Assembly (NCBI GenBank): GCA_018057925.1
Contig: JAGPCT010000007.1
Location: 1-64,000 of the forward strand
Origin: Saprospiraceae bacterium
GTDB taxonomy: Bacteria > Bacteroidota > Bacteroidia > Chitinophagales > Saprospiraceae
Direction of reading: 5' to 3'
DNA: 64,000 nt
Shown: positions 25,293 to 35,401 of the stretch, piece after piece
Layout of the letters: each line of letters begins with the position of its first letter
How positions within the stretch are numbered: position 1 is the stretch's first letter
Notes under the pieces: generated by a model
The model's input: the letters and a program-made list of their open reading frames with translations, nothing else
The model's database searches: none
What the model was told of the DNA's origin: nothing
Translations under genes and position numbers: made by a program

Positions 25293-26324
25293 ATGGCAGA
25301 CCAGAATTTTATTGATTACGTCAAGATATGTTGCCGATCCGGCAAGGGTGGGGCGGGCTCACACCATTATTTCAGAGATAAAATGAATGCCAAGGGTGGA
25401 CCCGATGGCGGCGATGGTGGACGTGGCGGTCACATCATATTACGAGGCAACAGAAATGTGTGGACGCTTATCAACCTGAAATACCGAAAACACGTCATCG
25501 CCGAAGATGGTGTCAATGGCTCAAAGAACAATCGTACCGGGCGTAGTGGGAAAGATATTATCTTAGAAGTTCCACTCGGAACGGTAGCAAAGAGTGCCGA
25601 AACAGGAGAAATTTTGTTTGAAATTACTCATGACCGACAAAAACAGATATTGACACCCGGCGGGCGAGGCGGCTTAGGCAACTGGCATTTTGCCACGGCC
25701 TCCAAACAAGTGCCTAAATACGCTCAGCCGGGAGAGCCGGGTCGGGAAGATTGGAATATATTAGAATTGAAGCTACTTGCCGATGTAGGTTTGGTGGGCT
25801 TCCCCAATGCCGGCAAATCAACGCTTTTGTCCTCTGTAAGCGCCGCAAAACCTAAGATAGCGGATTACGCCTTCACTACTCTGGTCCCTAATCTCGGTAT
25901 CGTGCGCCATAGGGATAATACTTCCTTTGTGATGGCTGATATACCGGGCATCATAGAGAATGCACATCAAGGCAAAGGACTGGGCATAAGGTTTCTACGT
26001 CATATCGAAAGGAATAGTCTCCTTTTATTTATGGTGCCTGCTACTTCAGATGATATTGCCAAAGAATTTCACATTCTATTGAATGAATTAAGGCTTTATA
26101 ACCCTGAATTGTTGGATAAGCCACGGCTGATGGCTGTAACCAAAGCCGATTTGGTTGATGATGAATTGAAAGAGTGGATTATGCCCACCATGCCTACAGA
26201 CATTGAGTTCGTATTTATTTCCTCAGTGACACAGCAAGGCATCATGGAGTTGAAAGACAAGATATGGACCTACTTGAATGAAGCCATTCCACCGCAGGAA
26301 CACGACTTTTCAGAGGAGGAATGA
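25293..26324 (+). CDS. obgE: Obg family GTPase
   Basis: 343 residues from the ATG at 25293 ([14 protein letters not shown]). An earlier in-frame ATG at 25275 would add six residues that family members lack. The N-terminal Obg fold is glycine-rich ([30 protein letters not shown] region), followed by the G domain with GFPNAGKST (G1), the DIPG motif in MADIPGIIE (G3) and TKAD (G4). Late ribosome assembly factor for the 50S subunit and stress-responsive GTPase. ATCTTTGCA at 25279-25287 resembles a -7 box. Its end overlaps the next ATG by four bases. Confidence 0.96.
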   Translation: MADQNFIDYVKICCRSGKGGAGSHHYFRDKMNAKGGPDGGDGGRGGHIILRGNRNVWTLINLKYRKHVIAEDGVNGSKNNRTGRSGKDIILEVPLGTVAKSAETGEILFEITHDRQKQILTPGGRGGLGNWHFATASKQVPKYAQPGEPGREDWNILELKLLADVGLVGFPNAGKSTLLSSVSAAKPKIADYAFTTLVPNLGIVRHRDNTSFVMADIPGIIENAHQGKGLGIRFLRHIERNSLLLFMVPATSDDIAKEFHILLNELRLYNPELLDKPRLMAVTKADLVDDELKEWIMPTMPTDIEFVFISSVTQQGIMELKDKIWTYLNEAIPPQEHDFSEEE

Positions 26325-27322
26325 TGAATCAGTTACTTGCATTAAGAGAATTTGCCACAGACTATTTTAACCTGGATCCCGACCGGATTACGGCATTGGC
26401 CGGAGCAGGAAGCAATCGCCAATATTTTAGGATTCTTATAGTGGGGAGGCCTATTATAGGCACTTGGTCAGAAGACATCCAAGAGAATGAAGCCTTTTTT
26501 TATTTGTCTCGTATCCTATCAGAGTTGGGCGTGCCAGTTCCGAGAGTTATTGCTGTGGATGAGAGTAGAACCCTTTATTTACAAGAAGATTGCGGGAGCT
26601 ATGACGCGTTGAGTCTTTTGGCTGACTTGCCGTTTGAAGCACAAAGACCATTGTTGGAAAAGATTATAGATGCTCTTGCCTATTTCCATCTAACTGCAAG
26701 CAGCAAAGTGGATTTTTTAAGGTGTTATCCTTCCCCGATATTTGGGTATAGCGATATCTTGGCAGACCTGCATTACTTTGAAACCTATTTTGTCAAACCT
26801 ACATCTCTCCAATATGATGCTTATAAGCTAAGACAAAATTTTGAACGAATTGCGCTGGATGTGTTGCAATGCGGCTTCAATGGTCTTATGTATCGAGATT
26901 TTCAGACGAGAAATATTATGGTAAATGAAGGGAAAATAAGTTTTATCGACTTTCAGGGTGCGAGACGCGGACCATGTGTATATGATGTTATTTCATTATT
27001 GTTTCAAGCCAAATTAGGACTTTCTGCCGAAGATAGAAATACTTTATTTCGATATTATGGAGAAATTATTTCGGGGCAGACAGGCTATGATCTTCAGCAG
27101 TTGGAGTTGGATAGAGATAAAGTCCTTCCGGTGCGACTGTTGCAGGTCTTAGGGGCTTATGGGCGTAGAGGCTTGGTTGAGCGAAAGGCGCATTTCATTG
27201 AAAGCATTACTCCGGCAATTGAAAATTTAAAAGTATTGTTGAATATCCCCGGATTTGTTGAGCGATATGAAGAGTTAAGTCGTGTGTTGAATCAAATAAT
27301 ATATCAAAAAAGTCAGATATAA
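26321..27322 (+). CDS. Phosphotransferase of the APH fold, AmgK-like sugar kinase
   Basis: 333 residues. Kinase-like fold with the catalytic loop YRDFQTRN (191-198, catalytic Asp193 and Asn198) and the metal-binding segment [10 protein letters not shown] (Asp210). DFQ in place of DFG and the RDFQ-x-RN loop match AmgK, the anomeric kinase for N-acetylmuramate and N-acetylglucosamine in cell-wall recycling. The usual partner MurU nucleotidyltransferase is not next to it. The gene overlaps obgE at its start and the RapZ-C gene at its end, so the three are likely one transcript. Substrate is inferred, not shown. Confidence 0.78.
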   Translation: MMNQLLALREFATDYFNLDPDRITALAGAGSNRQYFRILIVGRPIIGTWSEDIQENEAFFYLSRILSELGVPVPRVIAVDESRTLYLQEDCGSYDALSLLADLPFEAQRPLLEKIIDALAYFHLTASSKVDFLRCYPSPIFGYSDILADLHYFETYFVKPTSLQYDAYKLRQNFERIALDVLQCGFNGLMYRDFQTRNIMVNEGKISFIDFQGARRGPCVYDVISLLFQAKLGLSAEDRNTLFRYYGEIISGQTGYDLQQLELDRDKVLPVRLLQVLGAYGRRGLVERKAHFIESITPAIENLKVLLNIPGFVERYEELSRVLNQIIYQKSQI

Positions 27323-27732
27323 TGACAGATTGGACGTTGAATGTCAAAGTAAGAAGTTTTTCCTATAAAAAGAGAGACTTGAAGGATGATACAGGACATG
27401 GGATAGGATTTGTATTTGATATGCGGGGCATTGATAACCCGGGACGTATTGATTCGATGAAAATCCTTACAGGTAAAGACGCCGCCGTCATTGAATATTT
27501 GGAAAATGAAACGAGGATGCCTGAGTTTTTACAACATATTCGCAACATGTTGGACATCACTGTTTCTAATTATATTGAAAGAGGTTTTACCCATCTGACA
27601 ATTAATTTCGGGTGTACAGGAGGCCAACATCGAAGTGTTTATGCGGCTGAGTCAACTGCCCAATATTTGCAGAATCGATATCCGGTAAATGTAGAACTGG
27701 AGCATCTGGAAAGGGATACCTGGGTTCATTAA
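27322..27732 (+). CDS. Standalone RapZ C-terminal domain protein
   Basis: 136 residues matching only the C-terminal half of the RNase adapter RapZ: VRSFSYKK, VFDMRGIDNPGR, LTGKDAAVIEYLE and NFGCTGGQHRSV (95-107). In E. coli this domain binds glucosamine-6-phosphate and RNA; the N-terminal P-loop domain is absent here. The start codon shares one base with the stop of the AmgK-like kinase gene, which suggests a common role in amino-sugar or cell-wall metabolism. Single-domain forms are typical of Bacteroidota. Confidence 0.85.
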   Translation: MTDWTLNVKVRSFSYKKRDLKDDTGHGIGFVFDMRGIDNPGRIDSMKILTGKDAAVIEYLENETRMPEFLQHIRNMLDITVSNYIERGFTHLTINFGCTGGQHRSVYAAESTAQYLQNRYPVNVELEHLERDTWVH

Positions 27733-27755
27733 TTCTCCTTGTACAAATAAAAAGC

Positions 27756-28130
27756 ATGATGACCAAAGGGATATATACCATTGTATTGTTGATATTTTCA
27801 AATACCTTTATGACACTCGCCTGGTATGGACATTTGAAGTATAAAGAGGTGAAATGGCTGTCCGGCTTAAATTTGACCGGAATTATATTGATTAGTTGGG
27901 GTATTGCTTTGTTCGAATATTTTTTATTGATTCCGGCTAACAGAATTGGATTCAATGAAAATGGAGGTCCGTTCAATATCTGGCAATTAAAAGTAATTCA
28001 GGAAGTCATTACGCTAACAGTATTCAGCATATTTGCCTTTTTTATATTCAATGAACAACCATTTAGAATGAATCACCTTATTGGGTTTTTCTTTCTCATT
28101 TTGGCAGTCTATTTTATCTTCAAAGAATAA
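27756..28130 (+). CDS. DMT/DUF486 family small membrane protein
   Basis: 124 residues with four predicted membrane helices (about 7-25, 36-55, 75-97, 103-121). The middle contains WGIALFEYFLLIPANRIG and the pattern of DUF486, a family of small drug/metabolite-transporter-like proteins. The start MMTKG gives two adjacent Met codons. Located 23 bases after the RapZ-C gene, so it may belong to the same transcript. Substrate unknown. Confidence 0.85.
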   Translation: MMTKGIYTIVLLIFSNTFMTLAWYGHLKYKEVKWLSGLNLTGIILISWGIALFEYFLLIPANRIGFNENGGPFNIWQLKVIQEVITLTVFSIFAFFIFNEQPFRMNHLIGFFFLILAVYFIFKE

Positions 28131-28196
28131 ATTCTAATGAGTCTATGAGCAGCAAAGACCGTTAATTGATGCATAAAATAACGGAACTCAAAATAT

Positions 28197-28631
28197 TTAC
28201 TTTTTAAATACTTCAATCGGCTTCATTTCAGTTACCAGATCAGTAAACTTCCCTTCGAAGCGGGTTGCTTTTACGATATGATTGTCTATCCAATGATAGT
28301 TGCCACCGCGTGGCTTGCCAAAGAGTATGGCGTGATAGAGGAAGCCATGACGATTGAGCCATTCTTCAGTGATAGCGCGGTGTTCCTCCGTACGGGAGGT
28401 GAAGTAAGTGATGATATGACCTTCTTCATACCATTTGTTACACATCTTCAATGCATCGGAATACGGTTCGACCGTTACCATTCTTTCCGGTTCCTCATTA
28501 GGTACGTCATCACAGATGGTACCGTCGATGTCAATGAGGTAATTTTTTACATTTTCGGACAAATGTGGGCTGATGTGCCGCCCTTCAGAATCAACAGCTT
28601 CGTGTAATAAGCTATCTACCAATTCAATCAT
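28197..28631 (-). CDS. HAD-superfamily phosphatase-like protein
   Basis: 144 residues. Motif I is LIDIDGTICDD (DxD nucleophile pair, about 32-42), motif II Ser/Thr in YFTSRTEEH, and a later GKPRGGNYHWIDNH. Bacteroidota homologues are often labelled phosphoheptose isomerase, but the motifs are those of a small HAD hydrolase without cap, like capsule or sugar-phosphate phosphatases. Substrate unknown. Convergent with the DMT gene. Confidence 0.8.
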   Translation of the reverse strand: MIELVDSLLHEAVDSEGRHISPHLSENVKNYLIDIDGTICDDVPNEEPERMVTVEPYSDALKMCNKWYEEGHIITYFTSRTEEHRAITEEWLNRHGFLYHAILFGKPRGGNYHWIDNHIVKATRFEGKFTDLVTEMKPIEVFKK

Positions 28632-28930
28632 GGAAATTTGGACAATTGTTGAAGGCGCAAAGATAGCAATAAAGTATTATATATTCGAATAATTGATTGT
28701 ATAAGTAGGAAAGATTGGTTTTCTGAGCATTTAATTTTAAATTATTTCAATGCTCAATGTATCAACTTCCTTCTATTATGTGGTAATTCACAAGAATTGG
28801 AATGGATATCAGGACATCATTCATCGTGTAAACAATTCCTTAATTTATATGTTTTTAGGTTTTGTCGGTAATTTTACCATTAAAATTACGTTATATTTGG
28901 CGCTCTTTAATTCATACAAACAATAAATAA
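28632..28930. promoter_or_regulatory. Divergent intergenic region with a -7 box for the MoxR gene
   Basis: TATATTTG at 28892-28899 matches the TAnnTTTG -7 box and lies 32 bases before the MoxR ATG; a TTTG at 28861-28864 is too far (27 bases) to be a standard -33 box. Nothing else is recognised in these 299 bases. Confidence 0.5.
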
Positions 28931-29890
28931 ATGTATTCTTCTGACGTAAGTGGTGTAGATGCTTTAGCACAGGCATCAAAGGATTTAAAAGCTGAAATTT
29001 CTCAAGTTATTATTGGACAAGAGGAAGTGGTGGAAGCGGTATTGATTTCTCTTTTCGCCAATGGGCATAGCTTGCTTGTCGGTGTACCCGGATTAGCCAA
29101 GACTTTGCTGATTAGTACAATTGCGGAAGTGCTTGACTTGGAATTTAAAAGAATACAATTTACACCGGATTTGATGCCGTCCGATATTACAGGAACGGAG
29201 ATATTGGATGATAGTAGGCAATTTAAATTTTTGAAAGGGCCTTTATTTGCCAATATTATCTTGGCGGACGAGATCAATCGTACCCCTCCGAAGACTCAGT
29301 CTGCCCTACTTGAAGCCATGCAGGAAAGGATAGTTACTGTCGCCGGTCAGCGATATACACTACCCAAGCCGTTTTTTGTACTTGCTACACAAAACCCCAT
29401 AGAACAGGAAGGAACCTATCCGCTACCGGAGGCTCAACTCGATAGATTTATGTTTAATATTCCATTGGATTACCCAAGTTATCACCATGAGTTGATGGTC
29501 GTAAAAAACACTACTTCCGACACTAAAGTAGATCTGCGTAACATCCTCAATTCAGAACAAATCCTGTATTTTCAACAGTTGGTTCGTAAAATCCCAATCG
29601 CTGATAATGTTCTGGAATATGCGGTGAATCTTGCCGTCAAGACACGCCCCAATACCGACCGAGCTACAGAACAAGTCAACAAGTATATTTCATGGGGGGC
29701 AGGACCAAGAGCTTCTCAATACCTTGTTTTAGGCGCCAAATGTCATGCTGCCATCCATGGTAAATATTCTCCCGATATTGAAGATGTAAAGGCTATAGCT
29801 GACTATGTCCTGCGCCATCGTATCGTGAGAAATTACAAAGCAGAAGCGGAAGGTATTACTGAAAGTGTCATAATCCGGGAATTGTTGTAA
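28931..29890 (+). CDS. MoxR family AAA+ ATPase
   Basis: 319 residues: Walker A GVPGLAKT (51-58), Walker B IILADEINRTPPKTQSALLEAM, sensor-1 FFVLATQNPIEQEGTYPLPEAQLDRF, and a C-terminal lid. MoxR ATPases act as chaperones for maturing protein complexes, usually next to DUF58 and VWA-domain genes; no such partner is seen downstream here, where a QueD-like gene follows after 10 bases. Partner therefore unknown. The length and motifs are typical. Confidence 0.93.
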   Translation: MYSSDVSGVDALAQASKDLKAEISQVIIGQEEVVEAVLISLFANGHSLLVGVPGLAKTLLISTIAEVLDLEFKRIQFTPDLMPSDITGTEILDDSRQFKFLKGPLFANIILADEINRTPPKTQSALLEAMQERIVTVAGQRYTLPKPFFVLATQNPIEQEGTYPLPEAQLDRFMFNIPLDYPSYHHELMVVKNTTSDTKVDLRNILNSEQILYFQQLVRKIPIADNVLEYAVNLAVKTRPNTDRATEQVNKYISWGAGPRASQYLVLGAKCHAAIHGKYSPDIEDVKAIADYVLRHRIVRNYKAEAEGITESVIIRELL

Positions 29891-29900
29891 CTTCACGTCT

Positions 29901-30308
29901 ATGAGATTATCTATATTCAGAACTGCTCATTTTAATGCCGCCCATAGGCTTCATGTGGAGCATTGGAGTAATGAAAAAAATGAAGTCGTCTTTGGACTAT
30001 GTAATAATCCTCATTATCACGGGCATAATTATGAACTTGAAGTTAAGCTTTCCGGGGAAGTAGATCCTGAGACGGGCTTTCTCATCAATCTCAATACCCT
30101 CAAAGATGCTATTGAAACACAAGTAACAAATTACTTGGATCACAAAAACCTCAACCTTCAAATCCCTGAGTTTCAACAATTGAATCCCACAGTTGAAAAT
30201 ATTTGTTACGTCATCTGGTCGCGATTGCGATCTGCATTGGATGCTAAATATGATCTAAAAGTACGACTGTATGAAACACCTCGTAATTATGCCGAATACC
30301 CAGAGTAA
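29901..30308 (+). CDS. queD: 6-carboxytetrahydropterin synthase / PTPS family enzyme
   Basis: 135 residues. Zinc-binding His15 in FNAAHRL and the pair His40/His42 in CNNPHYHGHNY, with the conserved Cys34 in the catalytic position; later LDHKNLN and PTVENICYVIW, and a terminal E in LYETPRNYAEY. QueD makes the 6-carboxytetrahydropterin precursor of queuosine; eukaryotic-type PTPS makes biopterin. Bacteroidota proteins with this form are usually assigned to QueD, and queG is in the same window, but the exact product is not certain. Follows the MoxR gene by 10 bases. Confidence 0.85.
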   Translation: MRLSIFRTAHFNAAHRLHVEHWSNEKNEVVFGLCNNPHYHGHNYELEVKLSGEVDPETGFLINLNTLKDAIETQVTNYLDHKNLNLQIPEFQQLNPTVENICYVIWSRLRSALDAKYDLKVRLYETPRNYAEYPE

Positions 30309-30458
30309 AGTACTTGCTGTCGTCTGACTTCATCGAGGTACCTATACGTTTTCTTTAGATTCTTATTGGTATATCGGCAGGATGTTTGTTTTGACTTGAA
30401 AATATACACATAGATGCCGATGAATAAAGGGTATCTAGTATATTCAGGGATATAACTT

Positions 30459-30521
30459 TATACCAAATTGTTTTATAAACCAGCCCAACTTTTTTTATTA
30501 TAATTGGACTTTTACGAATAT
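30459..30521 (+). repeat. Family-2 intergenic repeat, copy 2 (short form)
   Basis: TATACCAAATTGTTTTATAA at the left and AATTGGACTTTTACGAATAT at the right, joined directly without the middle segment of the longer copies at 5.1 and 50.7 kb. Lies between the convergent queD-like and ahcY genes. Confidence 0.75.
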
Positions 30522-30540
30522 TCAACAAAACATCAATTCA

Positions 30541-30578
30541 AAAAAAAATCGCCGAAATAATTTCCGGCGACCTTTTTT
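30541..30578. terminator. Bidirectional terminator between queD-like and ahcY genes
   Basis: Stem TCGCCG (30549-30554) with CGGCGA (30565-30570), extended by AAAT/TTTC partial pairing. A-run 30541-30548 gives a U-run for the leftward transcript and T-run 30573-30579 for the rightward one. Both convergent genes could use it. Confidence 0.8.
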
Positions 30579-30602
30579 TATACTCGGTTGATTTCAGGTG
30601 GA

Positions 30603-31916
30603 TTAATACCTGTAATATTCCGGTTTGAATGGTCCATCTACCTTCACGCCGATATAATCTGCCTGATCCGGTGACAATACTTCAAGTTCGACACCAATTT
30701 TATCAAGGTGCAGGCGTGCGACCATCTCGTCTAAGTGTTTGGGCAGCATATATACTTTGTTTTCGTATTTATCAGAATGAGCCCAAAGTTCAAGCTGCGC
30801 GAGACATTGATTGGTAAAGGAGTTGGACATCACAAATGATGGATGTCCAGTGGCACAGCCTAAGTTGACCAGTCTGCCTTCAGCAAGAACGATGATATCT
30901 TTGCCGTTGATGGTATATTTATCTACCTGAGGTTTTATCTCGACCTTGGAGGACCCGTGTGTGTTGTTTAACCATGCCATGTCAATCTCATTGTCAAAAT
31001 GGCCAATATTGCACACTACTGTTTTGTCCTTCATATTATTGAAGTGCTCTGCAGTGATGATGTTTTTATTGCCCGTAGCAGTAACGATGATATTGGCTTC
31101 CTTTACTGCATTGGCCATCGTTCTAACGGCATATCCGTCCATAGCTGCTTGTAAAGCACAGATTGGGTCTATCTCTGTGACGATAACGCGACATCCTGCT
31201 CCCCTAAGAGAAGCGGCAGATCCTTTGCCTACGTCACCATATCCAGCTACTACAGCGACTTTGCCCGCCATCATCAGGTCAGTGGCACGACGGATAGCGT
31301 CCACACAAGATTCTTTACAACCGTATTTGTTGTCAAACTTGGATTTAGTTACAGAATCATTGATGTTGATAGCCGGTAAAGGCAGCTTGCCGTTTTCTAC
31401 TCTTTCATAGAGGCGGTGAACACCGGTAGTTGTTTCTTCGCTGATACCCCGTATGTCTGCAACCAATTCAGGGAATCTGTCGAGCACCATATTGGTCAAA
31501 TCGCCACCATCATCAAGAATCATGTTAAGTGGTTTGCCATCTTGGAAAGCATGGAGAGTCTGTTCAATGCACCAGTCAAATTCTTCCTCATTCATTCCCT
31601 TCCATGCAAATACTGGTATGCCGGCAGCGGCAATGGCAGCGGCTGCATGGTCTTGTGTTGAAAATATGTTGCATGAACTCCAACTAACTTCGGCACCTAA
31701 TTCGATAAGTGTTTCAATCAGTACGGCAGTTTGGATGGTCATGTGAAGGCATCCGGCAATACGAGCACCTTTCAATGGCTTTGTTGCACCATATTGCTCG
31801 CGTAAAGACATAAGGCCGGGCATCTCAGCTTCTGCCAATTGAATTTCTCTTCTGCCCCAATCGGCAAGATTTAGATCTTTGACCTTGTAAGTCAATTGCT
31901 TATCGGTAATTTCCAT
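30603..31916 (-). CDS. ahcY: S-adenosylhomocysteinase
   Basis: 437 residues. NAD-dependent hydrolysis of S-adenosylhomocysteine to adenosine and homocysteine. Family landmarks: [47 protein letters not shown]-like [16 protein letters not shown] with the catalytic Lys/Asp, NAD-binding [10 protein letters not shown], and the C-terminal [29 protein letters not shown] with KPEYYRY end. TACCTTTG (31953-31946, minus strand) is a good -7 box about 30 bases before the start. Connects to the methionine operon at 56-59 kb by supplying homocysteine. Confidence 0.97.
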   Translation of the reverse strand: MEITDKQLTYKVKDLNLADWGRREIQLAEAEMPGLMSLREQYGATKPLKGARIAGCLHMTIQTAVLIETLIELGAEVSWSSCNIFSTQDHAAAAIAAAGIPVFAWKGMNEEEFDWCIEQTLHAFQDGKPLNMILDDGGDLTNMVLDRFPELVADIRGISEETTTGVHRLYERVENGKLPLPAININDSVTKSKFDNKYGCKESCVDAIRRATDLMMAGKVAVVAGYGDVGKGSAASLRGAGCRVIVTEIDPICALQAAMDGYAVRTMANAVKEANIIVTATGNKNIITAEHFNNMKDKTVVCNIGHFDNEIDMAWLNNTHGSSKVEIKPQVDKYTINGKDIIVLAEGRLVNLGCATGHPSFVMSNSFTNQCLAQLELWAHSDKYENKVYMLPKHLDEMVARLHLDKIGVELEVLSPDQADYIGVKVDGPFKPEYYRY

Positions 31917-32140
31917 GAAATTTATTTATTTTTAAAGAATGGGCGCAAAGGTACGATAAAATTTTGTATTTTTCGGGATAAAATATTTGGATATATCTGT
32001 ATTATTTATATAATTTACTGTGGCTATACATGATTGTAAATCAATTCAATATGAATACATATAGGATTATTTTACATTTTTCCTTTCGCCAATGGTTTAT
32101 TAATCCTATTTTTGCCGATTATAACATCATGTAAAGTATA

Positions 32141-33802
32141 ATGAGCTATAGTTTTTCCAAGTTTCAAATCCCTTATTCACCTGCCAAGAATTTTTCAAAG
32201 AAGGTGGCTTATTTTTCAATGGAATTTGCATTGGATCAGTCATTAAAGACGTTTAGTGGTGGCCTGGGATTCCTCGCCGGCTCCCACATGAGGAGCGCAT
32301 TTGAATTGAAGCAAAATCTCATTGGTATCGGTATCCTTTGGAAGTATGGTTATTACGATCAAGTGCGTAATTCTGACAACCACATGGGTGTCTTGTTTCA
32401 GCAGAAAGCATATAACTTCTTAATTGATACAGGCATTAAGTTTCAGGTTGATGTGAGTGACCATAAAGTCTGGGTATCGGCTTGGTATCTGCCACCGGAA
32501 CGTTTTAACAGCGTGCCGATGTTTTTCCTGACAACAGATATTCCTGAAAATGATTATTTGTCCAAAACTATTACCAATAACCTCTACGACTCCAATCAAG
32601 AGACAAAAATAGCGCAAAGTATCATTCTGGGAGTAGGAGGTGCTAAGTTGATTGACGAGCTTGGATTTGAGCCTGAAATATACCATCTTAACGAGGCACA
32701 TGGCTTATCGGCTGCCTTTCATCTGTATGAAAAGTTTAAAAATGTAGATGAAGTCCGGAAACGGATGGTATTCACGACACATACTCCGGTGGCGGCAGGA
32801 AACGAGAAGCACAATATCAATGAGTTGGAGAAAATGAGCTTTTTTCAATCTATTGCCTTGGATGAAGTTAGAAAGATTACCGGAATACAAGACGATGTGT
32901 TTGACCATTCTTTAGTGGCATTGCGTTTGTCAAAAATAGCCAATGGTGTCTCGGCCATCCACGGTAATGTGGCTCGTAAAATGTGGGGCAAGTACGAAGG
33001 TATCGCTCCCATCATAAGCATCACCAATAGTCAAAATAAAAAGTATTGGGCAGATGAGAAGATGGACAAAGCCGCGCTTGACAACAATATTTCAGCCCTT
33101 GAAAGTCGAAAAAAAGAGCTTAAATATCGATTGTTTCTCAATTTGGCGGATCAGACCGGCAAGTGGTTTGATGTTAATGTATTGACGATAGTCTGGGCAC
33201 GTCGATTTGCAGGATACAAGCGGGCAGACTTAATAACCAGAGATTTAGATCGTTTTAAAAAAGTATTTTGCAATAGCAAGATGCCCATTCAGATTATTTG
33301 GGCCGGTAAACCCTACCCTAAGGATAATGGAGCCATCGAGATGTTCAATGAATTGGTGAAATTTACAGCTGACTACCCCAATGTGGCGATAATGACGGGC
33401 TATGAGATGAAACTTTCCAAACTCCTAAAACAAGGAAGTGACATCTGGCTTAATAATCCAAGAATTCCTCAGGAAGCATCCGGAACGAGCGGTATGACAG
33501 CAGCTATGAATGCTTGCGTAAACCTATCAACATGGGATGGATGGATTCCTGAATTTGTGGAAAATGGTAAAAATGGTTTTGTCATCCCTCCCGTGGACTA
33601 TGAACATTTGAGTGAAGAAGAACAAGATCGTCAGGATTTGTCCAATCTATTGAATATCATTCAGAACGATATTGCCCCACTTTATTACAACAGTCCCAAG
33701 TCGTGGTATAAACTCGCAATTCGTTCCATGAAAGAAGTCGTACCCGAATTTGAATCCGGCAGAATGGCATCCGAATACTATGAAAAGTTATACAAATATT
33801 GA
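32141..33802 (+). CDS. Alpha-glucan (glycogen) phosphorylase-like protein lacking the PLP lysine
   Basis: 553 residues of the TIGR02094-type bacterial alpha-glucan phosphorylase family: VAYFSMEFALDQSLKTFSGGLGFLAGSH at the start, YHLNEAHGLSAAF, RRFAGYKRADLITRDL, and IPQEASGTSGMTAAMNACVNLSTWDGW. In phosphorylases the residue after GTSxM is the lysine forming the Schiff base with pyridoxal phosphate (GTSGMK); here it is Thr (codon ACA). Other glucan-binding residues look kept. Either this branch uses a different chemistry or it is inactive in phosphorolysis. No other glycogen gene is adjacent. Confidence 0.85.
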   Translation: MSYSFSKFQIPYSPAKNFSKKVAYFSMEFALDQSLKTFSGGLGFLAGSHMRSAFELKQNLIGIGILWKYGYYDQVRNSDNHMGVLFQQKAYNFLIDTGIKFQVDVSDHKVWVSAWYLPPERFNSVPMFFLTTDIPENDYLSKTITNNLYDSNQETKIAQSIILGVGGAKLIDELGFEPEIYHLNEAHGLSAAFHLYEKFKNVDEVRKRMVFTTHTPVAAGNEKHNINELEKMSFFQSIALDEVRKITGIQDDVFDHSLVALRLSKIANGVSAIHGNVARKMWGKYEGIAPIISITNSQNKKYWADEKMDKAALDNNISALESRKKELKYRLFLNLADQTGKWFDVNVLTIVWARRFAGYKRADLITRDLDRFKKVFCNSKMPIQIIWAGKPYPKDNGAIEMFNELVKFTADYPNVAIMTGYEMKLSKLLKQGSDIWLNNPRIPQEASGTSGMTAAMNACVNLSTWDGWIPEFVENGKNGFVIPPVDYEHLSEEEQDRQDLSNLLNIIQNDIAPLYYNSPKSWYKLAIRSMKEVVPEFESGRMASEYYEKLYKY

Positions 33803-34035
33803 TATCTATATAATAAGGACATTTGGTAGCATTGACTTATTTGAATGACTGATTGTCTCATTTTGACGGATTGGGTGAGGCTCGGATAAATTGCTTGTGA
33901 AAAAAACGTTGTGTTAACAATATCAGACTTCCTGACTTCCAACATTTGCACCGGATAAAGCGTTACAGAAGCATTGTCTTGACAGGAAATAGAATTTTAT
34001 TAACTTGAAGTCGGTGTAAAGTTAAAATTAGAATT

Positions 34036-35322
34036 ATGGTAAATTTTTTCAAAACGATATTCATTCTCGGGTTACTCTTAATGGGTATAGTTGCTCATGC
34101 TTCCTATATATTAATTCCGATGAATCCGGACCAATCAGACCATCTGAAGGCATACGGTGTGACATATTGGACACTGCAACAAGGGGGAGAGATATGGTGG
34201 TTGCTAAATTATGAAGGTGGCAGCTTTGTCTTACCCAATAGTACAAGTATTGCAAGTGAATGCAAGACAAGAGGCGTGTCTTTTAGGGTGATTAGCGATG
34301 GTGAGTTTAATCAAATCCTGCAAACTATCAATGATCCGGACGTCAATATGGAAGCCATTAAGATGGAGAAAGCTCCCCGCATAGCAGTCTATACGCCTGA
34401 AGTCAATGAGCGTGGCGAAAAAATTAACCCTTGGGATGATGCAGTCACATTGGCTTTGACCTATGCCGAAATACCCTTTGATAAGCTGTATGACAGAGAA
34501 ATAATTGAAGGCAAGTTGGTGAAGTATGATTGGTTGCACTTACACCATGAAGACTTTACCGGTCAATATGGTAAGTTTTATGCTAATTACAGAGGTGCAG
34601 GCTGGTATGTCGCTAATCAAAAAAGGCAAGAGGAATTGGCCAAAAGTCTTGGATTCGACAAAGTATCCAAATTGAAATTGGCGGTAACGGATGCTATTAA
34701 AGAATTTGTTTCTGGTGGTGGATTTATGTTTGCCATGTGTTCTGCTACCGATTCTTACGATATCGCTCAGGCAGCGCATAACACCGATATTTGCAGTGAA
34801 ATGTTTGATGGTGATCCTCAGGATCCTAAAGCCCAATCAAAGTTGGAATACGACCAATGCTTTGCCTTCCAAAACTTTACCTTGGTGAAGGATCCACTCA
34901 TATATGAGTTTAGTAATATTGATACAGATCCACGTACACGGGCTATTGAGCGAGAAAACGATTACTTTACTTTATTTGATTTTTCAGCCAAGTACGACGC
35001 TGTGCCTACGATGTTGACGCAGAATCACACACGGACTGTCAAAGCTTTTATGGGCCAGACAACGGCCTTCATGCGGCAATTTGTCAAGCCTAATGTCTTG
35101 GTTATGGGTGAAAATAAGGCTCTGGGCGAGGCAAAGTATATTCACGGGGAATATGGCAAAGGACAATGGACTTTTTATGGTGGGCATGACCCGGAGGATT
35201 ATGAGCATCGAGTGGGCGATCCACCTACCGACCTCCACCTTCACCCCAATAGCCCGGGTTATAGGTTGATATTGAACAATGTATTGTTTCCCGCAGCAAA
35301 ACGACAAAAACAAAAAACGTAA
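34036..35322 (+). CDS. Secreted GATase-like conserved protein (often labelled asparagine synthetase B)
   Basis: 428 residues with a signal peptide (FFKTIFILGLLLMGIVAHA, cleavage near AHA-SY). The body includes PRIAVYTPEVNERGEKINPWDDAVTLAL, YDWLHLHHEDFTGQYGKFY and GGGFMFAMCSATDSYDIAQ, in which the Cys sits in a position like the nucleophile elbow of class I glutamine-amidotransferase-like folds; later YGKGQWTFYGGHDPEDYEH. I recall homologues across Bacteroidota named asparagine synthetase B, but no such synthetase domain is evident. Function unknown; periplasmic or exported. Confidence 0.72.
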   Translation: MVNFFKTIFILGLLLMGIVAHASYILIPMNPDQSDHLKAYGVTYWTLQQGGEIWWLLNYEGGSFVLPNSTSIASECKTRGVSFRVISDGEFNQILQTINDPDVNMEAIKMEKAPRIAVYTPEVNERGEKINPWDDAVTLALTYAEIPFDKLYDREIIEGKLVKYDWLHLHHEDFTGQYGKFYANYRGAGWYVANQKRQEELAKSLGFDKVSKLKLAVTDAIKEFVSGGGFMFAMCSATDSYDIAQAAHNTDICSEMFDGDPQDPKAQSKLEYDQCFAFQNFTLVKDPLIYEFSNIDTDPRTRAIERENDYFTLFDFSAKYDAVPTMLTQNHTRTVKAFMGQTTAFMRQFVKPNVLVMGENKALGEAKYIHGEYGKGQWTFYGGHDPEDYEHRVGDPPTDLHLHPNSPGYRLILNNVLFPAAKRQKQKT

Positions 35323-35401
35323 TAAAGCGGAATGCATGACCGGAGCTAAGACTCAATCATACAAGCCTAAGTATATTGTTATTCAATAGTTTTGTAATAA
35401 T

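Noticed and set aside
31453..31746. Plus-strand ORF opposite ahcY
   Set aside because: Shadow of the well-conserved ahcY frame.
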